Shown here piece by piece: positions 42,906 to 55,215 of a stretch of DNA of 64,000 nt (within the stretch, counting starts at the first letter, position 1; the number at the start of each line of letters is the position of its first letter). The position numbers were made by a program, and so were the translations under genes. Source of the DNA: Linnemannia hyalina (Eukaryota; Mortierellomycota; Mortierellomycetes; Mortierellales; Mortierellaceae); the NCBI GenBank assembly GCA_019671135.1, contig JAHRHY010000004.1, forward strand, positions 2,728,001-2,792,000, in the 5' to 3' direction. Under the pieces are notes generated by a model, which was given only the letters and a program-made list of their open reading frames with translations, did not search any database and had not been told where the DNA came from.

Positions 42906-45900
42906 TCACCGCCGGCCGGCTTGAAGGATCTGTTGCTGATGAGGATGTGCCGAGTATGGATCTCCCCCCACACCGACACCCATACCCACACCGACGCCGA
43001 CGCCGGTTTGCATCATGTACCCGTATTGACTAGGCATCGGACCGCTCATAAAGTACCCCTGCTGCAATTGCTGCTTTTCCATCTGTTGGTGGTGTTGTTG
43101 CAGATGTGGGGGTAGTGCCTGTTGTTGATGTTGCTGGAGTTGTAGTGGAGGTGAGGAGAGGGGTTCGGTATACCCGCGGGTATAGGGTCCTGTACAGTTA
43201 CCGGAAGAGGTGAAGTCGGGGCCGTTGATGGGGCCGCTGATCATACTTTGGTACCCGTTATTTGGGAGACGTACGAAATCGATACTACTCCTTCCGCGCC
43301 CAGCTTGGCCGTTACCCTGCGCTGCAGCAGGGTTCGTGTTGGAGTTGATGGGGCTCGTGGCCTGAGGACGGGCACGGACTGATTGGGACCGACGGGGGCC
43401 AGGGTGGAGGAGCGTGGTGGCTGGGATTGGGTACTGTGACTGGATCGCGGAACCAGAGGAGCCTGTGCTCGTATGACCCTTGGAGGCGCTGGCGGGGTTG
43501 ACACGACGGGCGACGGGGCCTTGCGAAACCATCGATGGGGGTGGCATGGCGCGGTCGACAGAGTAAGAGTGTTGGTGGTGGGGGACCATGGGTCCTGGTT
43601 GTGGGCCTGGGAACTGATATCCCATGGAGATGTATGCTTGTTGTTGCGGTTGGGATTGTTGTTGTTGAGGTGGCATGTAGGATACGTGCATGGGCTGTTG
43701 CTGGTACATGTTCATCGCGGACATGTACTGCATCTGGCCATTACTCGTCGGCACTGGTACTTGCTGCATGACCTGGGGGCCGGACATCATCACAGCCTCC
43801 TCGGCGGAGATCCTGATACCTGCGCTAGCGGCAGCGGCAGCGGCAGGCAGGAAGTTTCCTCGCGCACTGTTGTGCCTGCTCAAGATAATCGGCTGATCAT
43901 CATCGTCCGAAGAATCGATATCGTTATCGTTCTCATTCTCGTTGCTACCATTGTTGCTGGCAGCTGCCGACGGAGATGACGAGAATCCGGTAGTAATCCC
44001 GCCCTTGAACTGACTATGACTGTGGCGGATCGAGTCGATTATTGTGCTGCCCTTCAACGACTCTGGGTCCTCATCCCGTTCTGAATCCGAATCCGATCCT
44101 TCAGACTTGTCATCGTCAGAGCTCTGATCATCCTCATCGTCACCATCGCTGTCCTTCTCGGCAGCGGCAGCTTGAGAGATCGACAGGACAGCAATCACCT
44201 TTGCAACATCGTCCACCTTACTCTTGGTGCCCGTCGACGACGACTTTTCATACTCGGACCCAACAGTCGTCTGGATATCCTCCAACGAGTCATCAAATGA
44301 GGTATGCTTTCCTTGGTCCGAAGCCACACCCGAGTATCCACTATCGCTATCCGCCGTCTTCTGTGTCGACTGTGCAGACATGGAACGCTGGAGCTGATGA
44401 TGATGGTGCTGTTGTTGAAGCTGTTGAGAAGCCTCGTTCCAAGAATCCTCAGAAACGCGAGCAGAAGAAACAACGCTATGCTGGATCGATCCGCGACGAG
44501 ACGAGTTCGGAAGGGACGACCCATCTGAGACCACAGAGTTGGACCAACCCCCCTGCTGGAACTGCTGTTGCTGCATAATATGATGCGACATCACCGGCGT
44601 CGGCGTTCCTCGACCCCCACCTCCCTGAAAGTACTGGTTATGGTGGTACATAGGCATCTGCATTCCTGAGGCGTAAGAAGGCATAGTTGCAGGAGGGTGG
44701 GCGTAACCGTACCCGGGGGCCATCCCGTTCATGACCGAGGGGTGGTTGTAAGCCGCATTGGCGTGTGGATGACCATGGATACCGCCCTGAGGATAATACA
44801 ACTGTTGCTGCTGCTGCTGCTGAAGTTGATAGTCGTCAGCATACATCATCGAAGGATCCATACTGCCATACTGCATACCATACGCCATCGCCGCGCCACC
44901 ACCACCACTGCTGCCCATCCCTTGCTGCTGCATCGCATACTCGTCCCTGTAATCTTCGTAATTCTCCTCCCTGGCAGCATGATGATGAGCGCCCTGCAAC
45001 AGCGCCCGATGGCGACCCTTCATCCTATCAATCACCGCCTCATGATTAATCACAACCGGTTTCACTTCCACCTCTCCATCCCCCATCTCACCACCCTTGA
45101 CCCCCGCAAGCTCATTCTGCAAAATCGCCTGCTGCTGCAAAAACAACTGATGCTGATGCTGTTGCTGTGCCAAAAGCCGCTGCTGCTTCTTAAACCCACG
45201 CTGCTCATCATCAGAATCCTCCTCGGAGGAGACATCACTCCCTTCGTCGTCACTCGGTAACTGAGCATTCGCCTTCCTGGACGCCTCTCGCAGTCTGGCT
45301 GCTGCTTGTGCCTTCTCTTCTTCCTCGGCCTCCTTGGTGGTTTGGAATCGACTCCGCAAATATGATGGTGCGTTGGTGTTCGTCGTCGTCGTCCCAGTAG
45401 CAGCAGCAGTAGTGGTAGTTGTCGGTTGTTGATTCCCGTGCGCTGTCGAACTATTGTTGAATGTCGACCGAAAAGGGGCACCCCCCGATACTGGCGGAGT
45501 AGGTGGCATCAAACCTCCGCCAACGCCAGCGCCAGACCGCGCCTGCTGCAGGAAGGCATTGTCCTTAAACGCTCTATTCTGCTCCAGCTTGCCAACGACC
45601 TTTTGGACTCCGTTCCCAGGGCGCCCCGTGCTAGTTTTCGCTTCTGATGCGTTGATATCCAGCTGGCGGGAGAGTTCGAACGCGAGACCTAAGTCTATCT
45701 CGTAAGAAAAGAGGGAGGCATGGGAAGAGAGAGGGAGGGTATAAGAAGGGGAAAGAGGGTTAGATGGAAGGAGAAAGAGACAGAGAAGGGAGAAGGAAAA
45801 AGGTTTTTTTGTTGGTGGTTTTTCTTTCGTTGGTGGTTTTTATCGTTTGGTAGATATAGTGTCGGGGATATGGGTGCTGCACACACGTATACATATACCA

Positions 45901-47133
45901 CACACAAAAAAGTGGGCGAGCGAACGTATTCAGTGCGAAAAAATGACGGGGGTGGGGAAGGAGGTGAGAAGGGACAAGGAGAAGGAGAAGGGGCAAGGGG
46001 GAAGGGATGAATGGATGGCGGGCCAAAGAAAAAAAAGTATGCATTCAGGCATGGAGGGAGATAGAGATAGCGAGTGGGAATGAGAAGGAAAAAGAGATAG
46101 ATATGGATGCACAAGTCATATTGGAAAGGGAGGCGGGGACGGAGAGAGGGAAAGGAATGGGCGAAATGTCAAATGAGGGCTTGTTTCTAGGTTGTTAGAT
46201 GCAGAAAGCAACCGCCCTCGTTTGTGGTTCTGTATGTGTATATGTGTATGCGTGGTTGTGTGGTACATATGTGTAATGGCAGCGGAGTAAAATGGACATG
46301 GTAAAGGAGAAGGGACGAGGAGAGTGAGAGAGAGTGAATGGAGGGAGAGGAATGAACGTGTAGAAAGGGGAGAAGTATGAACAGAGAAAGTGAGAGGATA
46401 ACTGTATGCCTCTTCATGGTGTCCAGCAAAGGTTGGTCCTGAACCTTGTCCAAGCTGGAAATCTGAATGCATTGCCAGCAAGGTAAACAAGCCCTCACAG
46501 GGAAATAAACAACAGGATGTGCAAAAAAAAGGAATGTAAGGAAATGCCGATGGACGAGCTGGACAATAAAAAATAAAAGATGGGGGTGTACGGATAGACA
46601 CAGAACCTCGGATAATGTAGCAAAAAAGGCAAGCAACAACTCCACGCGTGCCTTATGCGCGAATGGACGTTGGGCTCAGAGAGGAGAACAACTTTTTTTT
46701 GTTGTCGGTTCGAGTGCCACGCATGTCTCTCAGCCCCTCAATCCTTTGTCTCCTTCCCTCCACATCATACACATTCACACCGGAATAATTAACAAGAACC
46801 AACCCCTTTTCCGAAAAAAATAGGCAACATACCGCTGAGGTCGCTCGAATGTGAGGGCTGAGGAGTGTCGGGTGTAGTACCGGCGAGCTCATCCATGATA
46901 TCGTCCATCAACGAGAACGGCGATCGTAGTTCGGTTGTGGTCGTCATCCCCGTGGTTGGTATACTCAGTGATAGTGGAGTGACTACAGGAACAGAGGCAA
47001 ACGGTGCTGCTGGGACGCCACTGGTTTCGAACGACGCTGAAGAGCTAGTCATGGTTGACCCGACTGTGAGCTGGCCGCTTAGGTCATCGCCTTTGGACTT
47101 CTTCTTCTTAAGCAGGTTGGTTAACTTGCCCAT
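42906..47133 (-). CDS. Gln/Ser-rich disordered protein of unknown function
   Basis: Two exons are inferred: 47133-46833 and 45694-42906, joined across a 1138 nt intron (GTATGT donor, GATAG acceptor, phase 1), giving 1029 residues. The start reads MGKLTNLLKKKKSK, a basic leader with Gly at position 2 (Lys at position 3 makes N-myristoylation unlikely). Part of the N-terminal 180 residues looks more ordered (DLGLAFELSRQLDINASEAK, VQKVVGKLEQN). The middle has a charged helix (AEEEEKAQAAARLREASRK) and acidic Ser clusters. The remainder is Gln/His/Met/Pro/Gly-rich with a GVGVGMGVGVGG run near the end. No catalytic domain is recognised. It ends 205 bp from the GPI10 stop (convergent). The large second exon is certain; the exon 1 link is less so. 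Confidence 0.65.
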
Positions 47134-50100
47134 TTTTACTTTGTTGTGGTGCAGCGAGGAAAGTGGATGAAGGGAGGAGGTGGAGGAGAGAAAGGTTATT
47201 GCGTTCCTTTTGTTTGTTTTAGTTCTTGTTGTTGTTGTAGGTTTCGGGTTTGTCGAGCACTGTTTTTCGAGGCGAGAAGAGTGATCTTGAGTTTTTGTCT
47301 GTAAAATCGAAAAGGGTTGTGGGATGAGAGGAGGGAGGGGCAAGAACAATGCGATGATGAAGAAATGAAAAGTAATGGAAGAGAAGAGAGATAAAGAAAA
47401 AAGTATGGCCGGATGAGTGGTCGGTTGAAAAAAGTGGCGATACTTTTTGTTTGTTGGAGTTGGGCGATTCGACTGGTTGAACAGATGAACAGGGCAGACT
47501 AAACTGAGGAAATGGATGTCAGTCTGTGTGTTTTCTGTGTGATATGAGGAGGAATGAGGGAGAAAGAGGAGGAGGATGGAGAAAAAGGGAGTGGTAAAGT
47601 GCGAGAGGGAAAGAAAATTAAGAGAGATGGATAACCAGGAGACAGGAACGAGAACAAGGAAATAAAAAAGGCGCGGTCGTGGTCGTGGTCGTCCTTTGTG
47701 TTCGCGGGCTATTTGCTATGTTAAAAAAGACGACAGGAAAGGAAAGAGAAATAAGGGGAGAGAAAGGCGTTCGGGTTATTACTAGAAGACTGACAAATAG
47801 TCGTCGTTTCTGTACATCCTTTGCAAATGACGAGATGTCTATTTGGAGTAGCCATTCTCTCCATCTTTTTTTTTGTTTTGGTCTTTTGACGAATGAAATG
47901 AACAGAACTGGTACATGGTTGAGACAAAGAAAGGTGAGACCGCGTACAGAAAAATAAGGTTGATTAGATCAGGGCGATGGCTGTCTCAAGTACGCGTGGT
48001 GATGTGAGAGGATGGGTAGGTGTAGCGAGAGATGAGAATAAGGAAAATATCTATTTGCAATAGAGAATGAAAGGAAAAGAAAGAGAAAGGCAAAGCGAAG
48101 AGATGGCCAAGGGGAGGGGTGCCAAAAGGGTTGCTTTTGTACTTCATCCGAATTGATATAGTGCGAAATAAATACACACATACATCATCACTTCATCTAC
48201 TTTCTCGTTCTCGCCCCTCCTCCCTTTTTGCACTCTCCCTGTCTCCGTCCTCCATCCCTGTCCTGTCCTGTGCTCGCCTTTTCTCATTTTTACCCGTGTC
48301 TTTTCTATCCATCTGTCCCTGCCTTCCCTCCCTCTCCCTTTTTCTCACCCGCAAGAACATGACCTCATTGACACACTCTCGCAAAAAAAAATAGATTCGA
48401 TCCGCTCTTCAAACCGCCGATAGTTCACAGTAATGACCTAACTCGAAGGAGGTGAATGAATCTGCAATCAGTGCAATGAGCTGTGCCCATCTACACCCAC
48501 AGCACAGGCCATTCCCACTCCTCTTCTAGTTCGCGAACTCGCATTTAACCTTGTACCCGTGCACGTGTGATCAACAAGCACGACCGCACAAAAAAAGAGC
48601 TCATGCTCGTAGTAGAGACTAGGGATAGTTTGAGTTTGAACGTAACAGAACAGCAGATGAAAAGGCGAGAGAAGAGATACGAGGGAAAGAGAGAAGGGCA
48701 GGACAATTCCTCTCCCTCTCCCTCTCCCTCTCCCTCTCATCTCTCGAGGAGAAGAAGAACGAGAAGTAAAGATCAAAAGGAGATCTGGATATCATCTTCA
48801 CCAACCCGCTACTAACTCCAAAGAAAAACAAAACACAAAGTTGCGTGTTCCAGCCCTCAAAGCCTGACACTTGGGTTGCTTATCCGAGGAAAGTTACAGC
48901 GCTTTCTGTGGACTTTTCTTCCTTACTACACGTTCCACTTCTCAACAATCGTTAAAGCAGGCGGTCAAGCCCTCTTCGCGAAAAACATAACTGTCACTCT
49001 ACGCAATGTATGGACCCTTCCCTTTTCTATTTACACCCCTTTTACATCGTTCAATTCGTTCACACTCTTCCAAATCTTGGTTTACCGGTTTTTTTTGCGG
49101 ATGAATGATCTATCCTTACAAAACAAGCAACAACGACACCGTACGTGTGAGGGCAGGGGATGGTGGGGATATGCCAATTGCTCTTTGAGTTAAGTATCTA
49201 ACCACTCCAGTCTACCTAGGTGAAGGCTATGCTCTACGCAACCAATTAACTGAATATAACCCTCAAGGCTGTCGATCTTCGAAAAAATATGGCGCGATAA
49301 TACAGAAACAGGGAAGGAGGCCGCAGAGAAGAAAGTGTGAGGGGTGGAGTGAAAAGGTGCTTGGATCAAGCTTGCTATGTACCTCTCATTGCATCAGTTA
49401 GCTTCTTTGCCCCTCTTGGATGTCAAAAGGGCAGAAGCGCACATGTATGCATGCATCACTTCCAGCATATAAGAATATATTATAAGGCGGGGGAAAGAAA
49501 AGAATAACCAGGACACACGCTCTCCCACTTTTAACAACATGAACAACGAATTATGGAAGAGAGAAAGATGGACTAGGCAAGCGAGATAACAAACCAAGAG
49601 AGACAGAGAAAGAAGAGGACGAAGTGGGGAGGCAAGTAAAAACGGGGAATGCATGTTTTTATTCTCAAGACTGGAAAAGTCCTGAAGAAATGCCCGTCTC
49701 TCATAACGATAGAAAAGAAACAGAAAAGGATCTAGGCTTCAAAGCATTGGATGATGTCCCCTTTTGTGTTCGTATGTATCTCCTTTAGCCCTCTCCTTTA
49801 ATTTTTTTGATTCGTTTCTTCGTTCTCTTTCCCGTTTTCTACCACTACTCCATTCCATGCCCCTCCTACTTTCCTCTCTGACAATCCAAAATAAGTGAGA
49901 GAGGAGTAAGGATGTAGACACATCTCGTACTTTCGGCGCACAAATTGGCACTTGTGGGTAAGAGAGAACGGATTACGCGAAAAATACCAAACACACACGC
50001 GAAAGAAGGACCTGGTCACACGATTGGAGGAGGTCCTGGAAAACGATGGCACCACTACAGGCTCAGCCACCGAACCTGACGTCGCCCCCAAGGAGAATGG

Positions 50101-53100
50101 GCTCTCTGTTTTTGTTTTCTCCAGCAAAACAAATGACCAAAGGTAGAAAAGGAGATCAACAAACGTGGTGTAAAGTAGGAAAGAGAATGAAGGTACAAGG
50201 ATAAATACAGAAGAAGAGTGGCTGGAGAATGCCTTCTTTTGCTTTTTTTGTCATGTTTCCGTGCACCGTGTAGGGGTAAAAGACGACAAACGAACATAAT
50301 GATATTGATGGCGAAGGGAGAGGGGTATTGACAAAGAAGTATTGCTACAGAATAGAGGAAAATATAGAGAGCTAGTACCAGAAGTACAAGCACAACACCA
50401 GTTCAAACGCTATCGTGGAATTCCATCATTGCCAACACCTAGCCTGGCTCAATCGCACTCATCAAAGCACTTGCGAGAGAGAAGCAGCTGTGACAAGGAC
50501 AAAAACCTTAAAAAACGGTTACTCTCACACAGGTGTATGTTTTCAACCCATGCCACTCTTTAACGCGCTGTCTCTCTGCACTACATGAACAGACAGAGTA
50601 TACAGTATACGAATGAATCCCTGGAGTATACCTTTTTTTGGGTTGAACAGGATGGGGAGAGAAATGGAAGGAAAAAGAGACTGCATAGCAAATTTCAGAG
50701 GGGGGAGTGGGGAGGAGGTCTGTTGCTGTTGGACTTACATTGGCGAGTTTTGCGAAACAGAATGGATTGGAGATAATGTCCCGTGTTCCCGTTGCGATGC
50801 AAGGTTGAGCAAAAGAACCGTGTGGTTTCGGGTCAAGGGAGGGTTCGTTTAAAAAAATGGCAATCGCAATAGTGAGCAACTGTTGAGGGTGGAATGTGAT
50901 CGTCAGTAGTGGTAGGACACAAAAAGGAGAGCACGTAGGGGAAGGGTGCGTGTGTGTGCAGTAAAGATGGGGATATTAGGATTAAGTGAGTATTAGGTGT
51001 GAAGTAATGTAAATGGGTATAAAAGAGCGAGAAACGGATGGGCAAGAGGTGAATGTCCCTGATACAGAAAGAGAAGAAAGAAAAGAAAGAAAAGAAAAAA
51101 GAAAGAAAAAAAGGAAGAGAAGAGAGAAGGAAAAAAAAGGGGAACGCCAACGATTAAATAGAATTGACAAGAGAACGAAACATAGGACCCGAAGAAACTA
51201 TCGCTAAGAAAAGAAGCGCGTTTCCATATACTTCCTCTCTTCTATTCACTGCCAATCTGTTCTTATTTCTTTTTCGTCGGTTAATTCTTGGAAAGGATCC
51301 TTCGACTCATTCAATAGTCTCCATTTACGATCCGTTGACAAAAAGAAGCCAAGGCGAGGTACAAACAAATAAACAAGAATATCAACTTGTGTTATTCATA
51401 CGAGAAGCAAGGGTGCAACAATCAGCGTGTATTTCGTTTATACTTCTCTTTCCACTCAATTGAAGGAACCTGAGGAAGAGCAGAGTGGATCCAAAGAGTA
51501 GTGGTGTTGTTCGTCGCATTTTTTATGTCTTTTTTTTACGTCAGAGGAGAACGTTCATCACACCCACAACACTCACACACAACCATTGCGCGAGCCCTTT
51601 TACTCTAAACTTTTATTTCGTTGCCCTTATTGAACCTCACAAGGCAGCCGTTTGATACATTGTTCTAAAATCTTCGTTATTTCTCCCCCGAGGTGGGACT
51701 GACCGACCGGCCAGTCGGCTGGCTGGCTCATTCTGAAGTATCCCCTCCGTTTCTTTTTCTCTTGCTGTGTGGACATGAGTGTACAAGTACGGAGTCGTTT
51801 GTTGTCTGGGAGGGACCAGTGAGCTCCTTTTCCTTTGTTCATGGATTTATGCCTCCCCATGAGTGGATTAGACGTACGTGGACACAAAAAGATTTCAAGG
51901 AGAAACTTGAACAATGCGCACGTCGTCCATGCTCAGATATCGAGCACACGCCTTTGAGAAGGTGAAAAGAGATAGGCACACGATCGTTATACGTGGAGAA
52001 CAGCCTTTTGAGCAAGACAAGGCAAGAGAGTGAGCCAAAAAGGACCAATATGAGCCAGGGTCAGAGTTTGAAGGCATGCGCAGCATACTCAAAAGTTACT
52101 CGCTCGCTCCACTCAATGTGCTCATGCTTTCTTCATTTATTCATCATATCCTGGCTTTTTTTCGTGCACATCCTTAATAATCTTAAGAATTGCGCTCTCT
52201 ATTAACAACACTTCGGGATCCTCTAAGTCAAATTGCGCATGAGCTGAATGAAGGGAGGAGCTCTCAACTTCCCATAAGGATTGGGCGCGGCAATGAAAGT
52301 CACAGATATTCCTTGCTGCAAGAAAATAACGGCAGACTTGCATGGCGTCCGTTTTACATCAACCCCGTTTTGTCCCTCGTACCTCATCAGCCAAGCAATA
52401 AGCACATTCCTCAACACCTGTTGTTTGTGATTCACAGCTCATAAAAAGGATCTTCGAAATGATAACAAATGTAACAACAAGCCATGTAATGACATTAGTG
52501 TTATGCGATGCTCAAGGGAATCTATGCGATGCAATACGAAATAAATGTTAGTATATGCCTGCTCTGGTGTATGTTTGAGTGGGTCAGTCTAATTGACGCA
52601 ATAGCAGCAAATTCCCTCGTCCCTCCTTCCGTTCTCACTTGAAAATGACAAACAAGCATGAGCGTATAGCAGCTCTCGATCCATTTTTTCTCTTCGTCTT
52701 TTGTTTGCTCGCCAAGCATATCCTCGGTTGCCATTTGTTTCATTGCCCGGCCCGTCTCTCGAGGGATGAGAACGTCGTTACTGGGGATCACCCGATTGAC
52801 TTTCTGGCTCCGCCGGGGTGGTTCTTGAAAAGCCACGAAGAAGTGACGTTCCTAAACGACAACATTCCTAGCGTTATGCAGACAAGCCGAATCATAATGT
52901 CGTTATCTTTTGCATCCTTTTTCTTTGCATGGGGGGGGGGGGGGGGAGATAACTGTTTCATGGCTGAGTTAACACTTTTTTGCTGCCACCTCCTCAGTAT
53001 GTCCGAAATCCGGTTGGTTACCTTTCCCGCCGAGACCTCGCATATATGTGTGCTGTCGGGTGCATACATAATCAGGAGAGCGAAAACCGGCCGCCGTGAC

Positions 53101-54248
53101 AAGAGTCCACTACTGGGTCGATATCCAGGATCATATGTTCTTCTGTCAGGCACTTTGCTCTACTTTTGTTCAAGCGCAGACCAAGCGTACAGCCTGTGCA
53201 CTAGGATAAAGGAAATGGAGGTGAGCCGACGTTTCGGATAATCTTGCATAGTATCCTGCTTCCATTTATTCCTATCTTGACTGCATGATGTTTCTGCTTC
53301 CAGTCGACGCGACTTTTTTTTAATCAATGCGCAGAAGGCAAGGATGAGTGTCTGGAGAAAAGACGATAGTCGCGCTTGATGGAGAAAATAGGTGCACGGA
53401 CTAATTGGACAGTGCAAGCACGGACGGATCAACAATGAAAATCAACCCAGGTTCGTTGTAGTGACTAGAAGCAATCATCACCACATTACAAATACCAAAC
53501 CATAGTCAGCTTCCTTGTTCATAGTAGCTTTTCTTTATTAATAGACATGTTCTTTAGTATTTCGTTCCTCATGCCCTCGATGGTGTTCGTCTGCTCGTCG
53601 CTTCGTGAGTTTCATCTCTGTCTTCCGTTGTTCCGAACTCGTTGCTTGGAAGGCATGGGAGTTGGTCATGTATGAGAGTGGGCAGGCGTTGGTGGTGATT
53701 ATGCCTCCCCCATGACGACTCGACTAGATATGCTAATGGGAGTGGAGGGTAGGAGACTTGGCATAGTAGGATAGAAAGAAGAAAGAGAAGTATGTGTGCG
53801 GCTAGTAAGGGGAGGAGGGAGGGGGTATTACACCTCGCCTTCCTGGTGAGTGACCACGATTTGCTGTCATATCATTGATCATTTGTCATTGATAAAAACG
53901 CGTTTGCGTGCGTGTCAAAGGGATTAAAAGCAGTCTCATCTTGTCTCAGTCTACACGCGTCCTTGTCAATTTAAACGTTGAACTCAACTTCATTCCGCTC
54001 AATCTTACCATGTGCTGTGAACTCAATCATGGACTTTGTAGCGGACTATCCCCAGCTTTGTATAACCTAAATATTAACCACTCGTGAGCTCTAACGTATC
54101 TATATATGGGCTCCTTTCACCATCGAAATCTCAACTCGCGCTCCAAAGCAACTCATCTCTGTTGGTGGTCCTAACGAAGGGGTTGATATCTTTATTCTGA
54201 TAGTGTCCTCACTTCTTCTCCATCATCCTTGTAGACCTATCGCCACTC
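47134..54248. other. Gene-poor region of about 7 kb
   Basis: No confident gene is seen. The sequence is largely purine- or pyrimidine-skewed, with a CTCCCT run at about 48711-48738 and a G16 homopolymer at 52931-52946. The longest frames (for example about 200 codons at 52639-53241) lack domains and run through the G tract. A peptide resembling the second half of a SAP motif occurs on the plus strand near 49955-50080. The last 150 bp hold a TATATAT box at 54101-54107 that belongs to the secreted-protein pseudogene. Confidence 0.5.
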
Positions 54249-54740
54249 ATGCACAAATCTCTCGTACTGCAGCTCGCAACTGTCTTGTCTAGCATTGTAC
54301 TTGCACAAATGTACAGGGTTGAAATCAAGAACAATGATGGCCCCAAGCACAAGACCCTCCAAGTCCAAATCGGCTCACGATATTATCACTATCTTTCTAA
54401 CACCTAGACAACTGTCATTGATGGCAGATATTCAGGACAAATCAAGCTAGTGGCTGCACAAGGAACTTCGCCTTTGGGTTTGAAACAATCACAAGGAAGG
54501 CCCAAGGGGTGAACGGCATCTCGTTTGGGAATTCCACCTACGCGGGATGGCGGTAGAGTCAGCAAGCATTACTAAACATACACACCCATTCTGCACACTC
54601 CCCACAGTAAAGATATGAGTCAAGAGAATGACAAGGATAACCCAAGAGTAGCTCGTCTTCTGAAGAAATTTGAGACCGACCAACTTCTTAATGAGCTATC
54701 TGATTTCTCACTAGGCAACCAGTTTCCTCAATCTGGCTAA
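54249..54740 (+). pseudogene. Small secreted protein gene, broken
   Basis: The ATG at 54249 opens a clear signal peptide (MHKSLVLQLATVLSSIVLA, then QMYRVEIKN). The frame meets a TAG at 54405-54407 and continues in frame as TTVIDGRYSGQIKLVAAQG. It then needs a one-base shift near 54471-54476 to go on as GFETITRKAQGVNGISFG. A good 55 nt intron follows (54553-54607; GTAGAG donor, ACTAAAC branch site, CCCCACAG acceptor), and exon 2 reads to a TAA at 54738-54740 (KDMSQENDKD, RVARLLKKFETDQLL). The ancestral product was about 145 residues. A TATATAT box lies 148 bp upstream of the ATG. The TAG follows CTAACACC and could be an acceptor, but no good donor is seen. No family recognised; small size and a signal peptide are effector-like, which is only suggestive. 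Confidence 0.55.
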
Positions 54741-54980
54741 TAAGTCGTTCAAGTTGCTCAATGCATATGCATGCTCATTACCCAAGTCTGGCTAGCGTCT
54801 GATGAACCCTAAATACAAACACTCATCATGTGGCGGGGTTAAGGGAGACACGCCGCGTTCAGTCATAGAATCTTCCAACGCTTCCATCTGGACCACTGTT
54901 AGCACTGTACTGTGTTCAAACAAACAAAGAGACCCATCTTTTCTGGTGGACCAGAGGACCCCTGTGGATCACCGTATTTC

Positions 54981-55018
54981 ATCTGATAGCGACACGCCGG
55001 TCTTTTAGCTTATCAGAT
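54981..55018. promoter_or_regulatory. Iron-responsive GATA-factor sites upstream of the siderophore transporter
   Basis: The minus strand at 55010-55018 reads ATCTGATAA, an exact match to the ATCWGATAA motif bound by fungal iron repressors (SreA/Sre1/Sfu1/Fep1 family). A near match, ATCTGATAG, lies at 54981-54989 on the plus strand. They are 198-235 bp upstream of the transporter ATG, and a TATAAAA box sits between them and the ATG at 55056-55062. Known family regulation predicts repression when iron is replete; that it applies here is inference. Confidence 0.65.
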
Positions 55019-55055
55019 CCCCGCAAGTAGAGCTTTGCCTTGGCTAGACCTCACA

Positions 55056-55062
55056 TATAAAA
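55056..55062 (+). promoter_or_regulatory. TATA box of the siderophore transporter gene
   Basis: TATAAAA lies 154-160 bp upstream of the ATG at 55216, downstream of the two GATA-type sites. The position fits a core promoter with a 5' leader of roughly 100 nt. Confidence 0.5.
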
Positions 55063-55215
55063 GAGGTTTTCTTTCTTGCAAAAATTGTCGCCTTTTGACA
55101 TTCCGTCTTGCCTGTCCCTTTGCACTCGGATCACCCATCCTCCTTTCTTTATTCCGGACAAGATTCTTTACTCATCCTAATCCACTTCCACCTGCCTTCC
55201 AAACCTGCTTGAGAA

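Noticed and set aside
46690..46760. tRNA-like box B (GGTTCGAGTGCC) with an upstream A-box-like stretch
   Set aside because: The T-stem and acceptor stem do not pair, and it lies inside the inferred long intron of the Gln-rich gene.
52639..53241. Plus-strand open frame of 200 codons
   Set aside because: It runs through a G16 homopolymer, has no domain, and the hydrophobic parts derive from T-rich sequence.
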